Below, piece after piece: positions 9,990 through 19,269 of a DNA stretch of 21,071 bases. Numbering within the stretch: the first letter of the stretch is position 1; the number at the start of each line of letters is the position of its first letter. Source of the stretch: Basidiobolus heterosporus B8920. Lineage: Eukaryota; Basidiobolomycota; Basidiobolomycetes; Basidiobolales; Basidiobolaceae. The position numbers were made by a program, and so were the translations under genes. The notes under the pieces are model-generated. The model had not been told where the DNA came from. It saw nothing but the letters and a program-made list of their open reading frames with translations, and ran no database searches. The stretch lies in assembly GCA_000697455.1 (NCBI GenBank), contig JNET01032992.1, positions 1 to 21,071 on the forward strand. The letters are read 5' to 3'.

Positions 9990-11233
9990 ATGTTAGGTAA
10001 AACTGTATGCGTTACTGGAGGTACTGGCTATTTAGCTAGGTAAGCTATGTTCACCTTCGTTCGGAGTCGAGAATTTTTGTGTTGTTAAACGCTTTTATAC
10101 TTAAACTAGTAAACTCATCGAAGTCTTGTTGACGAAAGGGTATAGAGTTCGCACTACGGTGCGTTCTTTAAATAATCATATTAAACTTGCTCCCTTACAA
10201 GAATTAACCTCGAAAGGAGATCTTTCCCTCTTCGAGGCAGATCTGCTGTCGGAAGGAAGCTTTAAAGAGGCTATGGATGGTATATTTGCGCTCTTTTATT
10301 TCTTATTCGGTTCGTTTCTAACCATCGGCAACATGCTAGGCTGTGTATGCGTTTTTCATGTTGCATCACCTATGCACACCTCGTACTTGGTAGATGACCC
10401 GCGTAACCAACTAGTCGATCCAGCTGTTAAAGGAACTCGTAATGTAATCAATGAAGCACTTAAGAGCGATACCGTAACCACAGTAGTCATGACAAGCTCT
10501 GTGGCAGCCGTGAAAAGCCACCTCAAACCGGAGGATTATGTCTTCTCAGAGAAAGTAAGGGTTTCATGCAAATCCATGGATAATAAGCATGATTCATTTT
10601 GACACTATATTCAATGATTGATAGGATTGGAATGAGGATGCTTCTATGGATATTAGTCCATATTCAGTTGGTAAAACTTTGGCTGAAAAAGAGGCTTGGA
10701 AATTGGTGTCTGGAAGCCAAATTCGTCTGGTTACGATTAATCCATCTTTCATAATTGGTAAGTGGTGAATTTGTTAGGGCTTAATCATGCTCAGGTCAAT
10801 TGACTTATTTGTAGGCCCATCCATTGGCGTTCATCCGGAGTCGGAGAGTATCGTACATTTTATCAACCTTCTTGAGGGTAGATATCATGAAAGAGGTGCA
10901 CCCACCATTGAGCTTTGCACTGCTGATATAAAAGATGTGGTAGAGGCACACATACGCGCTTTTGAGAATCCCAGTGCCTCCGGACGATATATAGTGGCTA
11001 GTGAACATTCTACTACTATTCTGGACTGGGCAAAGATTCTAACCAAAATGCCACAATTTGCTGATTATCCATTACCTACTAAGCTCACTGGAGAAAAACA
11101 AAAGAAAATCCACTATGATACAAAAAAGGTTCAGGAGGAACTGGGGCTCCAGTTGATGCCATTGGAGAAGTCTTTGAAAGACCTGGCGGAGTTTCTGGTC
11201 AAGTCTCGAGTAATTCACTTTCTAAAGCAATAG
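9990..11233 (+). CDS. NAD(P)-dependent reductase, extended SDR family (DFR/CCR/Gre2-like, 5 exons)
   Basis: Exons 9990-10039, 10110-10279, 10340-10554, 10625-10757 and 10815-11233 give 328 residues, normal for the family. The Rossmann motif VTGGTGYLAS (residues 8-17) spans the first splice junction. CVFHVASP follows after the second intron. VVMTSSVAAV holds the catalytic Ser, and SPYSVGKTLAEKEAW holds the Tyr-x3-Lys pair. NPSFIIGPSIG is the substrate-loop signature of dihydroflavonol/cinnamoyl-CoA/aldehyde reductases. In fungi such enzymes reduce carbonyls such as methylglyoxal or assorted ketones; the substrate cannot be told from sequence. It is expected in the cytosol, as no signal peptide is seen. 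Introns are 57-70 nt with good GTAAG donors. The gene appears intact and ends in TAG. Confidence 0.92.
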
Positions 11234-11465
11234 GTCACTAGATTCTAACGTTCAACTTAATCTCTTCAATTATGTATATCCTCATTCCCTCCCGTTAAGT
11301 GAGTATATCATGAACGCGGTTCCATGTACAATTCCATACACAATCCTATGCTGTATCATTAACAAGTAGTTGAGCATCCATATCTATTATTAAATGGTTG
11401 CTTAAATATAAATATTTGTTTAATTCTTTGTATATTGTTTGATATCAATTCCGTAGCTAGAAAAG

Positions 11466-12044
11466 CTACAAAGCACAGGCCGTCACCGTGGAGTCGCTCA
11501 AGAGTTTCAATTTCAGGTCGATAGCTTTGGTACATGGAGTTTCTGTAGGAGTGGCTTCGGAAGCTGACGAGGAAGGAATCTGAGGGGGAGCAACTGCGGT
11601 ATTGTCTGAGAGATCATCCTCAGCTGGCTGGATAATCTTGTCAACAGTCACCTCTTCTATCGAGTTAGAACTGAGGTCCTGGTTGTGATCATGTGATTCA
11701 TCATGCTCTACAGATAAAGAGTACCTTTGATGCTCAGAGGGCAAGTATTCTTCGTCATGGTCATGTTGATGATTTGCCAAAGATCCTTTGCGATGGCTAG
11801 CATCGGATTCTTGCCCCTCATAATCACTACCACCAGGACCGTGGTGGTAGTTTGAGCCATGCTGTTCGTGTGAGCTCTTATCGCTAGTATCGTATTGGTG
11901 GCTACCTAGGCCAGTTCTGTAGAAATCCTCATAATTTTGGGAACGCGCCAATAAATGATGGTCCACCACTTGGGAATCAGGAGCAACAAACATCGCTGAG
12001 CTTGTGAAAGCTAGGCATACAAGAGTAAAAGCGTTGAGAAGCAT
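11466..12044 (-). CDS. Secreted His-rich acidic protein, unknown function
   Basis: This is a single 192-residue frame, ATG at 12044 to TAG at 11466. Residues 1-17 (MLLNAFTLVCLAFTSSA) are a clear signal peptide. The mature part is low complexity, with His, Ser, Asp and Glu dominating residues 48-125. It has many HH, HDHD, HQHDHD and SHDHN clusters, and is followed by a Pro/Ser/Thr segment. Only two cysteines remain after the signal, both in the last 30 residues (TPCTKA and TACAL), so one disulfide is possible. His/Asp-rich tracts suggest binding of Zn, Cu or Ni outside the cell, but this is inference. No catalytic domain or known family is seen. A secreted, disordered, His-rich protein could be a wall-associated or effector-like protein. 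Confidence 0.75.
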   Translation of the reverse strand: MLLNAFTLVCLAFTSSAMFVAPDSQVVDHHLLARSQNYEDFYRTGLGSHQYDTSDKSSHEQHGSNYHHGPGGSDYEGQESDASHRKGSLANHQHDHDEEYLPSEHQRYSLSVEHDESHDHNQDLSSNSIEEVTVDKIIQPAEDDLSDNTAVAPPQIPSSSASEATPTETPCTKAIDLKLKLLSDSTVTACAL

Positions 12045-12687
12045 CTTTATGAGTGTTGGTATTCCTGGGCATCAGCTGGCCTTTATGTATTGTGATTCCT
12101 TTCTCGTAATATCATGTTCGACCAACATCAACAAAAATGAAAATCTCCGACTCTTAGTCACAACTCTGTGAAACTTGTATGTTTATCGTGATCGCGCTAT
12201 CCAGAACTAGGAAAAGAATGGTTATTTGTAGCTTCATTTCGAATTATCCTAGCCGTACTTCCTAATCGCTAAACAGATAAAAGGGAGAAAAACCTCATTA
12301 ATATTAGATATTGGGCATTAGATGGATCATGCTTCTTTTCCGCTAACTAAAGACAACTATTTTAGCACTAATAAAACTTGTCCCTTGAAATTCCCTTTTT
12401 TGTATTCGATCTTCCTGAAAAAGGAATTGACGAACTTTGGTAATCAACTTGGTTTCAAATGTAGTTCCATATCGGTAAGACTCTCAATACATGACTTTCC
12501 GTGCATATTGCATATAACACTTGTATACCATAATAATACGATCATGTCTCCACATTGTTTTTATTGCTTTATCGGAATAATTACTGGATTATTGTTGATT
12601 AATTGTTCTTTTGCTAAGTCGACCGTTTAACCATAGTCTGAGTAACATGTATCGCCAATAGCAAGCAGATAAAGACAAGAATCCTTC
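12045..12687. other. Divergent intergenic region, about 640 nt
   Basis: It separates the His-rich secreted protein gene (minus) from the CSC1-like gene (plus). The plus-strand frame 12322-12630 looks like chance. Its last 28 residues, from an ATG at 12544, resemble a signal peptide but stop at once, and they cannot be connected convincingly to the next gene. No repeat or RNA gene was seen. Confidence 0.4.
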
Positions 12688-15600
12688 ATGCCAGCAATCC
12701 ATCGGTTTCAAGTTTTGTCACTTGGATTGAGTAGCAATCGTCTAGAAAATCCACTTCTGTGTTGTAACCGGTTACCTGAACACATTTGAAAGTCAAGGGA
12801 GTTTCTGTCTGACGCATACTTCAATTCTATCACTCAACTCCAGTAGCAAAGCTGTTTCAAGCCGTTTGTAATTCTCATTCAGTGCTCTGCTCAATAGCAG
12901 AAGCACTGAAAAAACTTTTTCCGGCTTTAGCAAACGAGATACCAGAGGTTCCTGGCAGTCCAAGAGTTCAGGCTAGTAGTACACCTGCCTTGGAAACTCA
13001 GCTATTAATTACTGCTTGCTTTGGAGTTCCGCTTTTTTTGCTTTTCTGTCTATTACGTCGAACTTGGCATTCCATGTACACACCAAGATCAAGGTTACGA
13101 AGGTATGTTGTTATGAATTAGGTCGCCCTAAGTACTTACACTGACTGCATTGTTGGTTATTCTCATGTGCTCAGAAATGCTCCTCCACCAGTTGCCACCT
13201 CTTTTTTCGGCTGGATTCTACCGGTTCTACGTTACTCCCAAAATGACATGCTTGAGCGAGTTGGCCTGGACGCCGTGATGGTAAGAATTTATGAAATTGC
13301 ATAGTATGAAAATCGACCTTTGAAATCCAACCTTTTTGTAATATAGTTGCTCAAATTCTTCAAAATGTCCATTGTATTGTTCAGTACCTGTAGTATTTTC
13401 GGTATCATTATTCTGCTACCCATCAACTACATCAACGCAATCGACTCCAAACATGAGAACCTTCCATTCTCTGCCGCACTGACCAAACTCTCTATACCTA
13501 AGGGATCCAAAGTGTTCGCAGCCCATTCAGTGTTTACCTGGTTCTTCTCACTTTTAACTTTTTACTATCTTTATCGCACGTATGAACAATATATCTCGCT
13601 TCGATGGACTTATCTAATCGGTGTATCGAAGTCGGTGGGTGGTAGATCGGTCATGGTTACGGCAATCCCAGAGAAATTAAGGTCTAATGCGACCTTACGA
13701 GAATTCTTTGAGAAATTGAATGTCGGGCCGGTGGATACTGTTCATATCTGCCCACAACTACAAGAGTTACCGAGAATCTTGGATAAACGCGCGGAATATC
13801 TTCGCAAGTTGGAAGATGCCTACGTGAAGTACATAGGAAATCCTTGTAAACTAAATGGCCTAGATCCTGCTCAACTTGTGGATGCCGAAGGAAACATGCC
13901 GATAATTAAGAACTTGAAAAGACCGTCAATGAGATCAGGGTTTTTTGGATTGTTCGGTAAAAAAGTAGATATGATAGAGCATTATCACAAGCTGCTGAAT
14001 AACTACGAATACCTGGTAACCAAGGCAAGGTCTCTAAACTACCCACCAACCACAGTTGGGTTCGTTACTTTTGCCAATCAAAGCAGCGCAGTAAGTGGCT
14101 ACAAATCCATTCGTTTATCTCCGAAGTGTAGAATTATACTAAACCAGATTTTCTTCAACTGGAAATATGAAGAGCATAGTTGCTCAAACATTGACACACA
14201 CTCAAGCATTCACTTGTATCACCAAGATCGCGCCTGACCCTCGAGATATAGCATGGAACAACCTTTACAGGACTAGACGAGAAGTGCTAATTCGAAAAGT
14301 AATTATTGAGGCTGCCATCTTTTTCTTGATGTTTTTCTGGGCCTATCCAGTGGCCACGCTGGCTAGTTGGTTAGGAGTCGATGCGCTACAGAAAATCGTC
14401 CCGTCTATTCAAGAATGGATCGATCGTAGTGATATCACACGGGGAATGATCCTGAAGTTTCTGCCGTCGATATTTGTACTAGCTTTCATGGCGATTTTAC
14501 CGTTTATTCTTGAATGTAAGTTCGAAGTTGCCCCTCACCTTTACCTCGATAATAATCGACTAGTCTCTCTTTGGAATATAGCGTTGATCAAAGTCCAAAG
14601 AAAATCGTCTCGAAGCCATCTTGAGCTGGCGGTTTTGAAGAAGTATTTTCTGTTCCAACTGATCAATGTTCTTTTGATCTTCACTGTGGCCAGCACTTTT
14701 TTTTCATCATTCTATGCGATCCTTGATAAACCAACAGAAATCACTACCATCCTTGGCCGACAACTACCACTGGTACGAGTAATTTCTATTGATCACTGAA
14801 TCCCAAGGCCCTAACCCTAGTTTAGTTTGCACCATTCTTCATCAATTATGTCACCATCCTTGGACTTGGTTACCTTCCATTGAAGCTGGTGCAAATAGGC
14901 CCTATGATTCTGTTTATCATTCGAAGGCTGTTTTGCTCCTCCCCAAGAGATTATGCGGAGCTACTCACCCCGGTGAATATTGACTACGGCTGGGTCTACC
15001 CCATTCCGATGCTGGTTTTCGTGATTGTGCTCACCTACTCCGTTATGACACCGCTAATCCTCGTTTTTGGAGCGGCGTATTTCTCAATCGCCTATCTATT
15101 CCACAAATACAACTTCTTGTATGGTATGTGATGAATCTGGCCATCAGCCAATCCTTAACCCTCACCTTCCTCTCACCTTCCACTAACCATGACTTATACA
15201 CTAGTTTATTTCCGACGATTCGAGACAGGTGGGAAGTTTTGGCCCGTTGTTGTCAGGAGGTTGGTGGTTGGGATATTCATATTTCAATTGACTATGTTGG
15301 GCGTACTCCTATTGAATGATGCCTTCGTCGCGGGTATTTTGATTGCCCCATTGTTTGTGATCACCATAATCTTCTATCATTATGTGATTCGTACACTCGA
15401 AAAACGTGGCCAATATCTTCCTTTGGAACTAAGTGAATTGGTTCTCCCAGGACTGTCAGAGGAGGTTAATCATATAGACACTAGACCAATCAAAGATCTT
15501 GATTTACTCGATGACGACCAATATGAAGCAACCCCTACGCGTAGAACCGACTACCGAGAGAGCCCTATGAGTCGATGTGCTGGAATCTTAGATGCTAGTG

Positions 15601-15944
15601 AGCGCGCCTACAGCCATCCAGCCATAGTTGGGACGTTACCAAAATTATGGCTGCCACGTAAGGCCAGTTCAATGCTGGAGCAGAGCATGGATGCAAACGC
15701 TTCATCAATTCCTAACAAATACCCACAGAAAGAGAGCTTTCCGGAGAAAGATACCTCAGCTGAGAGCAATGTTGAGATAGATCCCAACACTGACGCCAAC
15801 GCCGATTCCAATAATGAGGCTCCAAATACTGTGCGGATGGAGGTGCTTCAACCTGAGGGCCCATTGCTTCATATCGGATATAATATGAAAAGGTACCTCA
15901 GAAACGGTGTACAAGTCATCACAAAACTGAATCTCTTGGATTAA
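12688..15944 (+). CDS. CSC1/OSCA/TMEM63-family osmosensitive cation channel (about 7 exons)
   Basis: Firm exons are 12883-13102, 13175-13280, 13347-14090, 14173-14772, 14826-15123 and 15205-15944, about 902 residues. The first exon is uncertain. The frame is open upstream but lacks an ATG; the best candidate is 12688-12763, spliced by a GTAACC donor to the acceptor at 12882, for 927 residues in total. The order is that of the family: an N-terminal TM (LLITACFGVPLFLLFCLLRR), two TMs in the RSN1_TM region (VLFSTCSIFGIIILLPINYI), and a cytosolic PHM7_cyt loop (KSVGGRSVMVTAIPEKLR to VGFVTFANQSSA). The RSN1_7TM pore region follows (IAPDPRDIAWNNL, FFINYVTILGLGYLPLKLV and more), then a charged, Ser-rich C-tail. 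Family members are plasma-membrane or secretory-pathway channels opened by osmotic or mechanical stress. Yeast paralogues (CSC1, RSN1, PHM7) cannot be distinguished here. Confidence 0.88.
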
Positions 15945-16200
15945 ATCAAGCAGCCTTTCTCACTTCCTAATGCAAGACCTTAGTACATCTTTACTTATTC
16001 ACCCACTCCAACTTAATTTAATTTTCTAGTCCGAATTCGTCACCATTTACACAATAGAAGTAATGTATATAACCATCCTCATCACTTTTACTTCAACAAT
16101 GTCTTGGTATCTTTACAACAAGGCCCGAAATATGGGCGTGGACATGGGGGAGTGTATGTACAAAAATCCATTAACTGTACAGTGGGTGTGCGTATTGGGG
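15945..16200. other. Convergent 3' intergenic region
   Basis: This 256-nt gap lies between two converging genes (CSC1-like, plus; APSES factor, minus). It must contain both poly(A) regions. A plus-strand frame at 16063-16269 runs into the APSES gene antisense and is not supported as a gene. Confidence 0.5.
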
Positions 16201-17052
16201 TTAACATTGCGCAGTCAATCGATATTGCTGATCCACAAACTGAAATTCCTGTTTCCCAATGATGAATGACACTGGTGGCGTGTAGATAATCTCGTTACTG
16301 GGACGAGATCCATCATCAGTGGACAGTCGTTGAAGGCACAAACTGGCATATATTGCTTCACCCAACTGTTGTGGACTATTGACAAACTCGTGATTGAAGT
16401 TTTCATATTTTGGCCGTTTACCATGGGACGAAGCGGTTAGGTGAAAAGGTGGGAGTGTTGACTTGTTAGAGAATGTGTCCGAATTTGCTTTCAGCTTTCG
16501 CTTATTGTTCTTGGCATCCTCACTGTAGGATTTAGGTGTTGTCGGAGGACTAACCATGCCGCTTTTGCCACGTCTCCGAGATATTGCAGCTTCCATGTCC
16601 TTTTTCTGGCGCTCCTCAAGCGGGATAGGGACACGAGAGGTTGAACCTGGATGTGTCGGGTCCAGAACCTGACTTAAAAAGCTTGGACCAAAAATTGGCT
16701 CCAAGTCCTCTCGGATATACCAGCATGTTTTTATGGCCAATTCCAAGGCATACTCGTAGGGTAACCAAGTGCCCTGAATCTTCAGGAAACCACCACGAAT
16801 CTTCTTGACTTCACCAGATAGTTGTGTATTAGCGTCAACAAGCTTGGCGATTTCACTTTTCTCTCTTCCCATTGCTTTCCAGATGCCAGTCCAATAGACA
16901 TATCCAGTCTCGCGATCCCATAAAATAGGTTGATTCGCTATAACATACTCGTATACTGGTATGTAGCCTCGAGCATCGAGCGATGTAGAATATTTGGCAC
17001 AGTGGACTTGGTGCTTGGCAGTAGCAAAAGGGACGTGAGTTTCCGAGCTCAT
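16201..17052 (-). CDS. APSES/KilA-N DNA-binding transcription factor, Xbp1-like
   Basis: This is an intronless frame of 283 residues, ATG at 17052 to TAA at 16201. Residues about 15-130 form an APSES-type DNA-binding domain. The most diagnostic pieces are ILWDRETGYVYWTGIWKAMG, KKIRGGFLKIQGTWLPYEYA and IREDLEPIFGPSFLSQVLDP; the IRGGFLKIQGTWLPYE block matches Xbp1-type factors. The APSES fold is fungal and related to viral/phage KilA-N. After residue 135 there is a basic cluster (ISRRRGKSG, KNNKRKLK) that could be a nuclear localisation signal, then a low-complexity C-terminus. There are no ankyrin repeats, unlike Swi4/Mbp1, which also favours the Xbp1 group. Yeast Xbp1 is a stress- and starvation-induced repressor; the role here is inferred. 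It is the only long gene in the window without an intron besides RPL2 and the His-rich gene. Confidence 0.88.
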   Translation of the reverse strand: MSSETHVPFATAKHQVHCAKYSTSLDARGYIPVYEYVIANQPILWDRETGYVYWTGIWKAMGREKSEIAKLVDANTQLSGEVKKIRGGFLKIQGTWLPYEYALELAIKTCWYIREDLEPIFGPSFLSQVLDPTHPGSTSRVPIPLEERQKKDMEAAISRRRGKSGMVSPPTTPKSYSEDAKNNKRKLKANSDTFSNKSTLPPFHLTASSHGKRPKYENFNHEFVNSPQQLGEAIYASLCLQRLSTDDGSRPSNEIIYTPPVSFIIGKQEFQFVDQQYRLTAQC

Positions 17053-17224
17053 TGGGTTCCAAAATAAGAGCCAATTAGATAACCGAAGAAATGAATAGAT
17101 ATACGCTGTGACTAAACAATTAGAGAGCTAAGGAAGTAGACTGATACTTTGTAGAATGCGATAAGGGAGTAAAGGTGGCTGATTGGGATATTTATATTAA
17201 GCTAAGGTTAAGAGAACCCTAGCC
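17053..17224. promoter_or_regulatory. Upstream region of the APSES gene, with a telomere-like tract
   Basis: On the minus strand this is the 5' flank of the APSES factor. It contains CCCTAGCCCTAA (17217-17228, plus-strand reading), about 165 nt before the ATG. Such AACCCTA boxes occur in promoters of growth genes in some eukaryotes, but use here is not shown. Confidence 0.35.
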
Positions 17225-17611
17225 CTAAGCTATGATGGAGAGGTGGTACTTGTATTCAATGACGTTGGTGGCTATGGAGCCCAAAAAACCAAGTACAGAC
17301 TCTTTCTTTGTTCCGAGGATGGCTCTGGTGATGGCTGTGGTGCTATGTTGTTAGAATATCGAAATTGGAAAATGATCCGAAACAATACCGTTTAAAGAAT
17401 GTGCCTCCTATCGCACCAACGATCGTCATGACCAATGATATCCGAGGAGAATGTAGTCTAAGGTTTCAGGAACATGCTTTTGACCTTCTTGCTCGGTGTC
17501 GAGTTTGACATTGTCGTCGATAGCTTCGAGCACCTAGAGGAAGGTCATTTGGTCAAATTCATATTCATGATTGGGCTGACTGTACTTCAGAGGGTAGTGA
17601 TTGGTGTAGAT
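17225..17611 (-). pseudogene. Possible decayed small gene, or unrecognised spliced gene
   Basis: On the minus strand, 17611-17537 reads ...KYSQPNHEYEFDQMTFL, then an in-frame TAG (17536-17534), then VLEAIDDNVKLDTEQEGQK...LLGYHW, stopping at 17428-17426. A frame offset by one base begins at ATG 17429 (MTIVGAIGGTFFKR). It is interrupted by a good 46-nt intron (17388-17343, GTATTG...CTAACAACATAG) and continues TTAITRAILGTKKESVLGF...EYKYHLSIIA to a TAG at 17225. Either the last two exons make a 52-residue protein, or the whole is one gene carrying a nonsense and a frameshift lesion. No family is recognised. Open stretches this short can arise by chance, so the evidence is the splice signals, the protein-like composition and the shared direction. 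Confidence 0.3.
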
Positions 17612-17691
17612 TCAGATTGGCTTATTATGTACCCACCCCTGAGGTATTAGAAATATGCTCATGTGAGGGGCTACGGTTGGCTTGGGTCCGA

Positions 17692-17732
17692 CCCTAACCC
17701 TAACTCTCCCCTAACCTAACTCTCCCCTAGCC
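17692..17732. repeat. Telomere-like CCCTAACCCTAA tract followed by 16-bp tandem repeat
   Basis: CCCTAACCCTAAC occupies 17692-17704. It runs into two 16-bp units, TAACTCTCCCCTAACC (17701-17716) and TAACTCTCCCCTAGCC (17717-17732), which differ at one base. The tract is equivalent to TTAGGG telomere repeat in the minus-strand sense and is degenerate on its distal side. It is interstitial, not at a contig end. Confidence 0.65.
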
Positions 17733-18582
17733 TCCCACTCCTCGGCTTCTAATGACTTGTATACGAATTAAATTCATTAAAGTGAATACGAGTACATGTG
17801 TTGATTCCTGTGAGATTTTAGTCGTTATTGAACTTGAACAACCTGTAATTTTCACTTTTAGATTCATGCACCTAGAATAAGACACATTGCTAAGAAAGGC
17901 CCCCGAAGGTCCTTAGTGTTGTGACATACTTGGAGGTGATTTAATGAGAAAGAGGAACATGTAGTTGTTACTTCATATTTATTTTCATACCCCAAAACTG
18001 ATAGTCAATATCATCAAGCTCTCCAGCTGAGAGAAAAAGTGCAATAATAGCAGAAGTAGTCATACAAAATTGTGCAAGCTTGGCACTTGTAACCTGTTGT
18101 GAGATTATGTGAGCAACTAGAAGTCACTTTGAGAGTTGAATGTGCATCATCTGTAACTTATCTCTAATTCACATTGGTATATGCAATGGATGGTTATTAT
18201 TAAATTCATATAACTTGGCACCTAATTCTTCACACTATATCTTGCACATATTACATTTACTTATCAGTTTCTCCTTATCCAAAACTCACACTTGGGCTTC
18301 ACTTTGAATATGTATATGGCAGTATGGAAAGCCACAAATGCAGCAATATGGTTATGGCACATATGGCAGGGTTGAGATTACTCAAGAATTATTCAGTAAA
18401 GAGATAGACAAGAAATATTCCAGCAATTGGTAAAAACTAGAATTAATGAAACGTAAATAATAAGAGATGAAACAGAAAATCTACTTCTTATTTATTATGT
18501 GGCTGTGGCAAGTGTTTGCGATGCTGGAACTCTCGGTAAGAGTCTTAGCACAGAAACATGTTATCTCATCCATTTGATCCAC

Positions 18583-18590
18583 TATATAAG
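18583..18590 (+). promoter_or_regulatory. TATA box of the secreted-protein gene
   Basis: TATATAAG lies 57-64 nt before the ATG at 18647, a normal spacing for a TATA element and a short leader. The promoter looks intact although the coding region is broken. Confidence 0.55.
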
Positions 18591-18646
18591 ACTTGATGAT
18601 ACTTCAAGATTCAATAACAATTACACTGCGCAAGATACATTAAAAG

Positions 18647-19269
18647 ATGACGCAATCCTTGAAAAACGTCGCCAATCTTTTGGTATCTGCCACATTATTG
18701 ATCAACATTACTGCAGCAGCCACTACCGGCAGCTGCAACGCTCTTACTACTGAACAACAGAATCTCATCGGACTCAATGCTTGTACCCCAACTAAGATAA
18801 CTGTCCAAGCTGTATCTGAGTCAGTGACCGAGTATCTTAATGACGAGCCTTACGTTGTTGGTCAGCAAAACTTCATCACTCCTGCTAACTTGATTGGCCT
18901 GAAGAGTGGTAGTACAAACGCATTCGGAGTCTACGAGGCATCCTATGTACAAACGCATTCGGAGTCTACGAGGCATCCTATGAATACTATAACTATAACC
19001 AATGCTACAATTTTCAACCCTTAGGAGATATTGAGGTGTATGTCAACTATGGCCAGAGTAATGCTGCTGGTCTCTACTGCTACTACAGCAATTGGGGCTG
19101 CTACGGTGAAGAGGTGTGTGTTAAAAACAATGGAGTAACATTAGTTCCAGTGTCCGACGATATTAAGCAGACTGGTATCAAGAGCACGATGTTGAAAAGG
19201 TTCAAGTATACCGTTTCGCAGGAAAATATCGGCAGAGTTCCCGCCAATGCTATTAACTGGGTTTACTAG
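18647..19269 (+). pseudogene. Small secreted Tyr/Cys-rich protein gene broken by a 35-bp tandem duplication
   Basis: The ATG at 18647 opens a frame with a signal peptide (residues 1-25, ending ITAAA), followed by SCNALTTEQQNL and NACTPTKITVQ. At 18912-18981 a 35-bp segment is present twice, head to tail and identical. Because 35 is not a multiple of three, the first frame reads through the second copy in the wrong phase and stops at 19022. The frame that should follow a single copy continues after the repeat with a Tyr/Cys-rich stretch (VYVNYGQSNAAG, YCYYSNWGCYGEEVC) and ends at TAG 19269. A single-copy allele would be about 195 residues with six cysteines outside the signal. As it stands, only a 125-residue truncated product is possible. 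Family not recognised; a fungal extracellular protein is likely. A sequencing or assembly error is the alternative. Confidence 0.7.
18912..18981 (+). repeat. Perfect 35-bp tandem duplication (2 copies)
   Basis: Copy 1 is 18912-18946 and copy 2 is 18947-18981. Both begin GTACAAACGCATTCGGAG and end GAGGCATCCTAT, with no mismatch. It lies inside a secreted-protein gene and shifts its frame by two bases (35 mod 3). Perfect identity suggests a very recent slippage or copy event, or an assembly artefact. Confidence 0.95.

Larger units (their letters stand above)
17612..18646. other. Long AT-rich gene-poor region
   Basis: No supported coding frame longer than about 80 codons was found. It includes the CCCTAA tract and 16-bp tandem repeats at 17692-17732, and loosely repeated TATGGCA motifs at about 18313-18370. 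The last part holds the promoter of the gene at 18647. No tRNA or rRNA signature was seen. Confidence 0.45.

Noticed and set aside
12322-12630. 102-codon plus-strand frame with a signal-peptide-like end
   Set aside because: Composition is typical of AT-rich intergenic DNA, and the hydrophobic segment stops immediately. No splice site joins it credibly to the CSC1-like gene.
16063-16269. 68-codon plus-strand frame at the end of the APSES gene
   Set aside because: It overlaps the APSES coding region antisense and has no supporting features.
18947-19024. Second copy of the 35-bp repeat as part of an intron (GTACAA...CTTAG)
   Set aside because: Splicing there joins to the wrong frame, which runs into a stop, so it does not rescue the downstream Tyr/Cys-rich segment.
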